A DNA stretch of 64,000 nt, from the NCBI GenBank assembly GCA_965237775.1, contig OZ250155.1:1-64000 (forward strand). Reading direction: 5' to 3'. Within the stretch, counting starts at the first letter, position 1. Every line of letters starts with the position of its first letter. The notes below the pieces were generated by a model that saw nothing but the letters and a program-made list of their open reading frames with translations, was not told where the DNA came from and made no database searches. This document shows positions 9,204 through 16,481 of the stretch, in pieces. Position numbers and translations under genes: made by a program. The stretch is from CATOSP01 sp965237775 (GTDB lineage: Bacteria > Chloroflexota > Dehalococcoidia > Lucifugimonadales > UBA3495).

Positions 9204-10166
9204 TCAATAGGAATGAGCAGCGACTGGCTGAGTCATATCGCACCAAGGGGAGCCATGTTTGAGCATGCCGTTGAGTATAACCAGCAGTTTGCGCATGGAC
9301 GCGACCAGCGCCACCTTTTTCGGCTTGCCAGCTGCCAGCAGCCTCTGGTAGAAGTCCCGGATATCAGGGTTGTGGCGGCTGGCTACCAACGCTCCCATGT
9401 AGAGGACGGCCCGCACCCGGGTGCGTCCGCCCCAGACGGCGCGTTTGCCCCGCAGGGTGCCACTGTCGCGGTTGTAGGGGGCCACGCCCACAAGGGCGGC
9501 GATCTGCCGGCGATTCAGCGTGCCCAGCTCTGGCAGATTGGCCAGCAGAGTGAGGGAGATCTGCTCTCCGACACCGGGAACGGTGCGGAGCAGGTCGTCC
9601 TTCTCACGCCACACCGGACTCCGGCGCAAAGTCTGACGTAGCCCCTTGTCCCAGTCGCTCAACTCTTGTTCCAACCACGCGATGTGGGCTTCAATGCGGG
9701 GACTAACGGCGCCGATGGCGGTGCCTAGCCGGTTCTTCTCGGAGACCAGCATGGTCATCACCTAGTGCCTGCGGGCAGTCAGCGAGTTGAGGACCTGGGT
9801 CTCGGCGTCCTTGAGGGGGCGCACCTCAGGACGGACGGCGGCGGCGAAATGGGCCAGTACCCCCGCGTCCAGAGTGTCGGTCTTGGCCAGCGTTCCGGTG
9901 GCCTTGGCGAAGTCCCTGACCTGGCGTGGGTTGACCACCACCACAGGCAGCGCCGCCGCGGCCAGGGCGGCCACCAAGGGCAGTTCCAAGCCGCCCGTAG
10001 CCTCCAACAACACCAAGGCAGGCTCCAGGTCCACTATCTGGGGGATCAGTCCCTCAATTCCGGTCTGGTCGTAGGGCAGGGTCCATCTCTTCCCCGTAGG
10101 CCGGACAGCAACGTCCAACTGCGCCTTTGAGACATCAATGCCTACGAACCTCGCTTCTCCTTCCAT
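9204..10166 (-). pseudogene. IS110-family transposase interrupted by an in-frame TAG
   Basis: The N-terminal part (10166-9765) starts MEGEARFVGIDVSKAQLDVA, the DEDD RuvC-like start of IS110 transposases, behind a good AGGAGGT site. After LNSLTARRH the frame meets TAG at 9762-9764. It then continues in the same frame with VMTMLVSEKNRLG and the Transposase_20 half (DLLRTVPGVGEQISLTLLAN, ALVGVAPYNRDSGTLRGKRA). Only one codon separates two complete halves of a ~320-residue enzyme. CAG to TAG is the simplest explanation, since family members usually have Gln or Arg near here. No terminal repeats are expected for IS110. Confidence 0.9.
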
Positions 10167-10365
10167 CTGTACCTCCTCTTTCAGTGTTGACCCTTCCTTG
10201 CACGATGCGGGCTCGATTGGCCCAGGCAACTGTCCGGGTTCTACCGTTGAGGAACGCGGCGACCCCTGCTATTGGACGGTCTACCATGACCCAGATGCTA
10301 CCGGTCTGCCGCGCTCTGGACCGCCACATATGAGCTATTGTCGCGGGCCAAAGTCAGGATACAAG

Positions 10366-10519
10366 ATGCTGCCACGCAACCACCCCGACCGGATCCAAAT
10401 CACCTTCGACGACCGCCGCCTGGTGGTCAATGCCGGGCTGATCCTTCCGGCCACCCTGGCCTTGCACCTGGGTCTGCCCCAACTAGTTGACCTGCGCCTG
10501 GACCTGGGCGATGCGCCAG
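10366..10519 (+). pseudogene. 5' remnant of an IS1380-family transposase
   Basis: MLPRNHPDRIQITFDDRRLV and the following ~30 residues match the N-terminus of the IS1380 transposase at 37612 (minus) almost residue for residue. The match stops abruptly at DLGDAP. Only about 50 codons survive. The break coincides with the truncated lipoprotein gene on the other strand. Confidence 0.75.
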
Positions 10520-10684
10520 AACGGAGGCCATCAGCGTCTCAAGGTCGGCATTCTGAGGTGTAGCGGCGGGCAATAGGGGTGGAGGACTAGACGTTGGCGT
10601 AAGGTTAGATGTGGGCTGAGTTGCACAAGCTACGGCGATAACAACTAGAAGAGCTGGTATCATCTGCGCCAGTCGGGTGTTCAT
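10517..10684 (-). pseudogene. Truncated lipoprotein gene (5' end only)
   Basis: Starts MNTRLAQMIPALLVVIAVAC, a lipoprotein signal with a lipobox Cys at residue 20, then the Thr/Pro-rich linker seen in other lipoproteins here. After ~56 residues the frame runs into antisense IS1380 sequence. The gene therefore lost its 3' part when the IS remnant became joined at ~10518. Confidence 0.55.
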
Positions 10685-11018
10685 GGCCAGCAATATCGCC
10701 ATCTAAACCAAAGCCAAGGTGGGGGGAAGTTGCACCCTACTACCATTCTGTGCAACCGGATTTGGGGGATAGGGGATATATGAAGGAGTTTAATAATTGG
10801 ATATTAGCCCAGTTCCCCTCGGGTGGGGGCGAGCCGGTGATGTTGGCCTTGGCGTCGGTCGCGGCTCAGGTTCCGGCCTTGGGGGTGGCTCAGGGATGGT
10901 GTCCTTGCTGACTTTGTTTCGTTCCAACATCAGGTACCTCATGATGCTATTTAAGGATTGATTTGCCGTTCCAGTAGAGATTGAACAAATAGAGAAAACG
11001 CCGTAATGGCAGCTTCTC
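10685..11018. other. Intergenic, no gene seen
   Basis: No ORF with a credible start or family match, and no clear hairpin or promoter. A short GC-rich run near 10850-10900 looks like low-complexity debris. Confidence 0.4.
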
Positions 11019-11312
11019 CTAACGTCTCATTGAGCTGAAGCAATCGCTACAGTATACGGGCCGGTCGCCACGCGGTCTAAATGGAACCATCGTGTCAGCC
11101 CCGCACTGAGCGCAAACTGCTGGATGCATTTCTCGTGGTGCCCCGCCGAAACCTCCGGACCCTCCTTGCTGGCTCCTACGAGCTGCACGGCATTGGGGAC
11201 AGCGAGTCGGTTCATTGGTAAATCCCCTGGAAGCGAAGAACTCCTGCTCGCCGACGGTGAAGGTAAAATCAGACCCGCATTCCACGCATCTGAGCGTCTT
11301 GTCTGAAAGCAT
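11019..11312 (-). CDS. Small CxxC zinc-ribbon protein
   Basis: 97 residues from the MLSDKTLRCVECG start. GGAGG lies eight bases upstream, which favours it over an ATG 15 codons earlier. Two zinc-binding pairs in the first half (CVECG, CPQC) and two in the second (CAQCG, CSDC) give the CxxC-x17-CxxC pattern of small zinc-ribbon proteins common in Chloroflexota. A Gly/Ser linker joins the two ribbons. Cytosolic, function unknown; a nucleic-acid or protein adaptor role is a guess. Confidence 0.75.
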   Translation of the reverse strand: MLSDKTLRCVECGSDFTFTVGEQEFFASRGFTNEPTRCPQCRAARRSQQGGSGGFGGAPREMHPAVCAQCGADTMVPFRPRGDRPVYCSDCFSSMRR

Positions 11313-11539
11313 GCTGATGACCTCCAAAGCGTTTTGCGTTGACGCAGTCGAAGTCATACAATTCTAACAAATGGGGACGACACTTACTATGGTGAGTGAC
11401 GTTTCAGTAAACAGTCGTCCAGAGGCAAAACAGGTTGACACGCGCGCACGAGTTTCCTGTTTGGAATCGAAACTGGGTAGGGCTGGTTCGGTTTCAGTAT
11501 CTGTGAGTCGTGCCGCCAGTGTTGTGCGGCAAACCATTA

Positions 11540-11562
11540 GCCCCCGCCGACACAGCGGGGGC
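11540..11562. terminator. Hairpin, terminator-like
   Basis: GCCCCCGC and GCGGGGGC form a perfect 8-bp stem with a 7-base loop, without a long T-run. A similar hairpin sits at the same place in the related block at 33.8 kb. Confidence 0.5.
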
Positions 11563-11657
11563 TTGACTACTCAATCAAATGGGCGGGTGAACGGCGGATT
11601 ACACCGCCAACCCGAACCTGATCAGGAGAGTTCTTGATTTTATCCAGTTTGGTGGGG
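11540..11657 (+). repeat. Recombination-arm repeat A (related to 33831-33957)
   Basis: Hairpin, then a TTACACCGCC box, AACCTGAT, and an exact 28-base block (11629-11656) ending TTTATCCAGTTTGGTGGG. The same order and the same 28 bases occur at 33928-33955. It abuts the tRNA-Ile fragment, so it is probably one arm of an attachment site. Confidence 0.65.
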
Positions 11658-11697
11658 CTGGATGGACTCGAACCATCGACCTCGGTCTTATCAGGAT
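11652..11697 (-). other. att-like site: 3' fragment of a tRNA-Ile(GAT) gene
   Basis: On the minus strand the sequence reads from the anticodon loop (CCTGATAAG) through the T-arm (GATGGTTCGAGTCCATC) to the acceptor end (CCCAC). No 5' half is present, so it is not a tRNA gene. The 40-bp core (11658-11697) is repeated exactly, inverted, at 15040-15079. Confidence 0.75.
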
Positions 11698-12091
11698 GGA
11701 AGTCGGTGAGTGTCCTTCCAGAAGGTCATGGAAGGCAAACATTTCACAAATGTGCTTAGAAGGTCGTCGATTGACTGCCCGGCGTTCCGCGGTATCACCA
11801 GGTGCGAGTCAAGCTCAGAGAGGTTCCAACAGTCATCCAAAGCCCCTGTGGCACGGTCTTCACGACCACGACCCACAGCGTTATGAGCGACTCTGCCTAC
11901 ACGAGCACTAAATCACATAGAGAGCCGGAATTGGACCCCACCTTGCTGTTGTTCAACAATTCTGCAAGCCAGCGCAATTGCGGCATGGCTAGTGGAGTCT
12001 CCGCCTCTCCCACCGTGATGGCTGTGCCGATTCCATGGGTGTGTGGTCGGCTTCCTCAGACGAGGGCCGACGGTCACATCGCAGGGCTCGC
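11698..12091. other. Intergenic, no gene seen
   Basis: Several overlapping short frames, none with a ribosome site or family likeness. It lies between the att-like fragment and the 3' end of the P4-type integrase. Confidence 0.35.
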
Positions 12092-13291
12092 TCATGCCTT
12101 GTTCGAGACGTTTCCATGTGTATTGGAAGCCAGAAATTCGGCCCACGCTTTCATCAGCCCCCGGCGCCTCTGGAAAAGGTCGCTCCTGGCGTAAGCCGTC
12201 TCCGTAGAATTACCCAGGGTGTGGGCCAGGGCGGCCTCCCCCACCACCCAGGGAGTGTCGGTCTGCTCAATGCACCAGTCCTTGAAGCTGCTGCGGAACC
12301 CATGGGCCACCGCGGGTATGCCAAGACGCCGCAGCAGCGAAACGTAGACCATATTGGACAGAGGCTTGCCGGAAGCCGAAGGGAACACCAGACCGCTGGT
12401 CTCCCTGTACAGTGACCGTGCCTCAGACAAGACTTCCAGTAATCGGCCCGTCAGGGGCACGCGGTGCTCCCGTCGCGCCTTCATCCGCGACGCCGGAATG
12501 GTCCAGGCACTCGACTCCCAATCGATCTCGGACCATTCGGCCAGCCGCACCTCGCTGGAACGGGCGGCCGTCAGCACCAGGAACTCGAAGGAGAGCTTCG
12601 TAACCGGCTCGGCGGTGGACTCACGCACCTGTTCCAGCGCGGCCAGCACCTCCCCGTACGGCAAGGCCGGATGGTGGTTCTTCACCTTTGGCAGCTTGGG
12701 GAGGACTTTGAGAAGGGACCTGCCGGCAGGGTTGTCCAACCTCCACCCCTGGACGACGGCCCAGTCGAAGACGGTCTCCATGCGCTGGCGGACCCGGCTG
12801 GCGGTCTCGGACTTGCTGGTCCATATGGGCGTCAGGACGGCCAGCACGTCGCCGCTGTCAATCCCGTCCACCAGCTTGGAGCCGATCACGGGATTGGCGT
12901 AGGTGGCCAGGGTGTTCCTCCACTGGTCTGCGTGCTTGGCATTGCTCCAGGTCGGGCGGCGCAGCTCAATCACGTGGGAAGAGGCCTCGGCAAATGTGGG
13001 AATGGAGGTGGCGGACATGCGTGAAGCTTCCCGTGCCACCCGTTTCTCCAGGACCGGGTCCCGGCCCTCGGCGACTGCGGTGCGGTTGTCGTGAGCAATG
13101 GAACGGGCGTTGGACAAACTGACGTCGGGGTACGACCCCAGTCCTATGTCCCGGCGGCGTCCGTCAACTACAATCCGCTGCACCCAGGACTTGGCGCCCG
13201 CACGTGAGATGTAGAGATAGAGGCCGTCGCCGTCGCCATGCCTGCCGGGTCTGCTGAGGGACTTTGCCGAGAGTGCGGTGAGGTTGCCCAT
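12092..13291 (-). CDS. int: P4-type tyrosine integrase (DUF4102 arm-binding domain)
   Basis: Catalyses site-specific integration/excision of a genomic island. About 399 residues from MGNLTALSAKSLSRPGRHGD; the ATG at 13291 has a strong AGGAGGGG site, so 12 upstream codons are left out. The N-terminal ~85 residues are the P4 arm-binding domain (DGDGLYLYISRAGAKSWVQR). The catalytic core shows TAARSSEVRLAEW (Arg), HGFRSSFKDW (His/Arg) and LAHTLGNSTETAYARSDL (His and Tyr). It lies about 160 bp beyond the 3' end of tRNA-Ser(TGA), the usual place for such integrases. A paralogue lies at 51.2-52.4 kb. Confidence 0.93.
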   Translation of the reverse strand: MGNLTALSAKSLSRPGRHGDGDGLYLYISRAGAKSWVQRIVVDGRRRDIGLGSYPDVSLSNARSIAHDNRTAVAEGRDPVLEKRVAREASRMSATSIPTFAEASSHVIELRRPTWSNAKHADQWRNTLATYANPVIGSKLVDGIDSGDVLAVLTPIWTSKSETASRVRQRMETVFDWAVVQGWRLDNPAGRSLLKVLPKLPKVKNHHPALPYGEVLAALEQVRESTAEPVTKLSFEFLVLTAARSSEVRLAEWSEIDWESSAWTIPASRMKARREHRVPLTGRLLEVLSEARSLYRETSGLVFPSASGKPLSNMVYVSLLRRLGIPAVAHGFRSSFKDWCIEQTDTPWVVGEAALAHTLGNSTETAYARSDLFQRRRGLMKAWAEFLASNTHGNVSNKA

Positions 13292-13302
13292 GCGGCCCCT
13301 CC

Positions 13303-13325
13303 TATTCCCACAAATATTCCCACAC
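13303..13325 (-). promoter_or_regulatory. Paired GTGGGAATA boxes upstream of the integrase
   Basis: On the minus strand, two GTGGGAATA boxes 12 bases apart (start to start) sit just upstream of the integrase ribosome site. The same pair (21 of 23 bases) occurs at 50911-50933 near the second integrase. They are likely arm-type integrase or excisionase binding sites. Confidence 0.5.
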
Positions 13326-13450
13326 AATGAGTTGGACGTGGTGGCATTTTAGAGGACGCTACTGGACGAATGCAAGGCCCGAGTCTCAACTATCAGATAG
13401 GAATCACCGGCTATTGAGACCTTATGGGACTTTATAAGACGTTAAATTGG

Positions 13451-13535
13451 CGGAGGGAGTGGGATTCGAACCCACGATACCCGGGGGTATACCGGTTTTC
13501 AAGACCGGCGCATTCGTCCGCTCTGCCATCCCTCC
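13451..13535 (-). tRNA. tRNA-Ser(TGA)
   Basis: A complete 85-nt class II tRNA. The acceptor stem GGAGGGA/TCCCTCC carries discriminator G. The anticodon stem CCGGT/ACCGG encloses loop CTTGAAA (anticodon TGA). There is a long variable arm (TATACCCCCGGGTA) and a T-arm GTGGGTTCGAATCCCAC. No CCA is encoded at the normal position, although CCA-like GCCA follows. It lies between two integrases and is probably the integration target of the one on its 3' side. Confidence 0.95.
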
Positions 13536-13541
13536 GCGTAG

Positions 13542-14723
13542 CTAAATCGAGGGGTTTTCGTGCGTCTTCAGGCCATTGTGTAAATCATTTGTAAATCCAC
13601 CGCCCTTCAGTGACTCCATTCTTTTGTCCAATTGCATTGCCGCCTCCCTCTGAAGGCCTGGCATGACATGAGAGTAGAGGTCTGCGGTAATCGCAATTCC
13701 CGAATGCCCCAACCGCTCCGACACCACCTTGAGATGCACTCCCTCTCCCAGCAGCAGGCTGGCGTGGGTATGGCGCAGGTCGTGGAGGCGAATCCCCTGA
13801 AGTCCAGCTTTCTTGGTCAATTTGCTGAAAGCCTTGGACACCGTGCCGGGGCGGAGCGGCGTCCCATCCCCGCGGCAAAATATTAGACTATCTCTCTGAG
13901 GCGTGTTGTCATCTACCTCCTCCCCCATCCTCTTGAAGCAACTCATCGCTTCTCCAGGCAGGTGTAGCACCCTGGCTTTCCCCGATTTGGGTGGCCCGAT
14001 TACCATTTCTCCCGTGCCAAGGCGCACTACACCGCGACTAACCGCCAGAGTTCCGGCTTCCATGTCCAGGTCCCGCCACCGTAATGCCAACAACTCGGAG
14101 CGTCTGATCCCGGTGAGTATGGCTATCAGAAACAGTGCATAATAGCCGCTCGGTTGGGCGACTTGCAGGAACTTATACACCTCTTCCCAGCCCAGTGTCC
14201 GTGCCTGATATTGCTTCGGCCTGGGCGGCTCCACCGCCTCCACCACGTTCCGCGCCAAGGTACCCATCCGGACACCCCACCTCAGGGCCTGAAAGATCAA
14301 ACGATGGTGGTGTAATACGGTCTGTTCAGACAGCCCCCGGCGCAGGCTATCGGACTCGAAGGAATCGATGTGGCGGGAAGTGAGCTTGTCCAGTCTGATA
14401 TGGCCGATAGCAGGAATGATATGCTGGTCCAAGATCCCCCGGTAGCCCTCGAGTGTGCGCAGGCTGACGTGAGTCTCCGCATAATCATGGAACCAATGCT
14501 CCAGAAACTCGGCCGTGGTCTCCTTGGGAGGTTCTACGTACATCCCTGTGTCATGCTGCCTCAGCAGTTCAGTAAGCCGTTTCTCGGCGTCACGTTTGCC
14601 GGTATGCACGACCTCGGTCTTGTATCTCTTCTTACCGGTAACCGGGTCTACCCCCAGATATATGTAGACGGTATAGGAGTCCTTGTTCTTCTTTGAACGC
14701 TGGCGTATATGCCCACGAGCCAT
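13542..14723 (-). CDS. Phage-type tyrosine integrase
   Basis: 393 residues from MARGHIRQRSKKNKDSYTVY; 30 upstream codons are left out because this ATG has a GAGG box. The N-terminal beta-strand arm-binding region contains YTVYIYLGVDPVTGKKRY. A SAM-like core-binding domain follows (TAEFLEHWFHDYAETHVSLR). The catalytic domain shows LTGIRRSELLALRWRD (Arg), HDLRHTHASLLL (His/Arg) and RLGHSGIAITADLYSH (His, Tyr). It ends 6 bp before the 5' end of tRNA-Ser, on the same strand. It is a phage- or ICE-type integrase, not related to its P4-type neighbour. Confidence 0.93.
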   Translation of the reverse strand: MARGHIRQRSKKNKDSYTVYIYLGVDPVTGKKRYKTEVVHTGKRDAEKRLTELLRQHDTGMYVEPPKETTAEFLEHWFHDYAETHVSLRTLEGYRGILDQHIIPAIGHIRLDKLTSRHIDSFESDSLRRGLSEQTVLHHHRLIFQALRWGVRMGTLARNVVEAVEPPRPKQYQARTLGWEEVYKFLQVAQPSGYYALFLIAILTGIRRSELLALRWRDLDMEAGTLAVSRGVVRLGTGEMVIGPPKSGKARVLHLPGEAMSCFKRMGEEVDDNTPQRDSLIFCRGDGTPLRPGTVSKAFSKLTKKAGLQGIRLHDLRHTHASLLLGEGVHLKVVSERLGHSGIAITADLYSHVMPGLQREAAMQLDKRMESLKGGGFTNDLHNGLKTHENPSI

Positions 14724-15039
14724 CGCAACCCTCGCCTCGCACACGAGAAGAGATTGCCCGGAATTGCTGTGTTGTGTGACGAAGCGGGGAACTATCAGTA
14801 AGCCGCCAACCATTTCGCTTTGCTAAGTCGGGCGGTACGGACCTTACGTCCTTGGGCATTGGTACACTAGCACAGCCTCGGGCCACGAAACGATATGAAA
14901 ACTGTAAACGGCGGGCCGAGCGGCTGTCAACGGCTCCCTGTCCCTAGCCGCCAAGCATGCACGCTTCTGACAAAATCCACTCTCCATTAACCCATCATAC
15001 CATGCCCACATTACTGCTTCCCCGTTCTCATTGGACTCT
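14724..15039. other. Intergenic upstream of the integrase
   Basis: No ORF or structured RNA recognised. It presumably holds the integrase promoter and ends at the inverted tRNA-Ile fragment. Confidence 0.35.
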
Positions 15040-15085
15040 ATCCTGATAAGACCGAGGTCGATGGTTCGAGTCCATCCAGGCCCAC
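15040..15085 (+). other. att-like site: second 3' fragment of tRNA-Ile(GAT), inverted relative to 11652-11697
   Basis: Reads CCTGATAAG, GATGGTTCGAGTCCATC and CCAGGCCCAC on the plus strand. No 5' half is upstream. Forty bases are identical to the minus-strand copy at 11.66 kb; 46 match with one difference. It lies 69 bp upstream of the XerC/D-like recombinase gene, as an att site would. Confidence 0.75.
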
Positions 15086-15153
15086 TTTTCCCGCAGCTTC
15101 TGTAAAATCAGATACAAAATGACGGCTTTTTCTCTCAGGTGCCACCATGATGA

Positions 15154-16179
15154 ATGACCGTCAAGCAGGTTTTTGACCACAGTCTTCGCGCATACGGCAA
15201 ACGGTTTCTCAGAAGCCTGAAGGCTTCCAACCGGTACTCCGAGGGATACCTCGCCAGCCTGGAAACCACTGGCGCCATGGCCGCCCTCTATGCTGAGGAA
15301 CATGGGTGGCCCGACGTTCAGGAGATCACCACCGAGCACTTGGAGGACTATCTCGCGTACCTCCAGGACCGGGTACGCTGGTTCGGGGAACGGACCTACG
15401 CCGAACCCAAGAAGCTGTCCAAGGGGCATATCAACGCTCAGTACCGCCGCCTGAACCGGTTTTTCAATTGGCTGGTGGAACGCGGGCCCCTTGTCGAAAA
15501 CCCCATGCTCTCCATCAGTCCCCCCAAGCTCGAGGAGAAGACGGTTCCCGTAATCACTGAAGATCAGATGCGGGACCTGCTTACCCTCACTGACCCCTCT
15601 CTTGCCAGGACTCCCGCCCACCGTTTCCGCCTGGTCCGCGATCGGGCGCTCCTGTACGCGTTTTGGGACACGCCGGGACGACTCGCCGAGATAGCCAAGT
15701 TGCGACTTGATGATGTGGACCTTGCCGATGGCACACTGCTGGTTATGGGCAAGGGACAGAAAGAAAGGAGGATGCCGATTGGCGACGCGGCCAGGTCCGT
15801 TATGTCGGATTACATGCAGGAACGAGAAACCCTCATGCCTCGCGCAAAAGCGTTGTGGGTGTCCGAACAGGGGGAATCTCTATTGCCTAATGGAATTTGC
15901 CAGATCCTGAAGCGCTTGGCGAAGCGAGCCAACATCGAGGACATGCATCCCCATAGGTTCCGTCATTCCTACGCCATCAACGCCCTGCGGGCTGGCATGC
16001 CGGAGCAGGTTCTGAAGATAGTTGGCGGATGGAAAAAGATTCCCGAGACCTATTTCCGAACATTGGGGGAAGAGGATGCCAGGGAGTTTCACCGGCAGGT
16101 CAGCCCTGGGGACAAGCTGGGGAAGACGACGTCTGCGGGAAGGACATGGCGGCAGGGCCAGAGGCGGGGGAGGCTTTAG
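15154..16179 (+). CDS. XerC/D-like tyrosine recombinase
   Basis: 341 residues. The N-terminal SAM-like domain (~1-125) is followed by the catalytic domain. Catalytic features: TPGRLAEIAKLRLDD (Arg), MGKGQKERRMPI (Lys), HPHRFRHSYAINAL (His-x-x-Arg), and GGWKKIPETYFRT with Trp in place of the second His and the Tyr nucleophile. No arm-binding domain is present, so it resembles Xer or integron-like enzymes of mobile elements. It starts 69 bp past a tRNA-Ile fragment, which may be its substrate. The C-terminal 25 residues are basic and may extend past the conserved domain. Confidence 0.88.
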   Translation: MTVKQVFDHSLRAYGKRFLRSLKASNRYSEGYLASLETTGAMAALYAEEHGWPDVQEITTEHLEDYLAYLQDRVRWFGERTYAEPKKLSKGHINAQYRRLNRFFNWLVERGPLVENPMLSISPPKLEEKTVPVITEDQMRDLLTLTDPSLARTPAHRFRLVRDRALLYAFWDTPGRLAEIAKLRLDDVDLADGTLLVMGKGQKERRMPIGDAARSVMSDYMQERETLMPRAKALWVSEQGESLLPNGICQILKRLAKRANIEDMHPHRFRHSYAINALRAGMPEQVLKIVGGWKKIPETYFRTLGEEDAREFHRQVSPGDKLGKTTSAGRTWRQGQRRGRL

Positions 16180-16481
16180 AACTTCTGACCCCACGAGCTT
16201 AGTGACCCTCGAACTATCGATTCGTAGGGGATCCCCTCCTTCTTCCTTCATGTTGCCAGGGCGTTCAAAAAAGTCCAGTCGTAGGATTCTCATCTGGATG
16301 CAACCAGCAGGCTCCGGTACGACACGGGTCCGTTTGTGCCTCCGCGAAACCAGGTAGTCAGGCATTTGAAAGCTATCTGAAGCGACAACCCATGTAGAGA
16401 CTCGGCGTCCCCCGTCTCACGATTTCCTTCCATTCTGGTGCTGGTAGAGTGCAGGTAAGAACATGCTTCAAGAGTTTGCAA
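16180..16481. other. Intergenic between convergent recombinase genes
   Basis: No gene or clear terminator seen. Confidence 0.35.

Noticed and set aside
11652..11697. A tRNA-Ile gene
   Set aside because: Only the anticodon loop to acceptor end is present; the D-arm half and 5' acceptor strand are missing. The same holds at 15040-15085.
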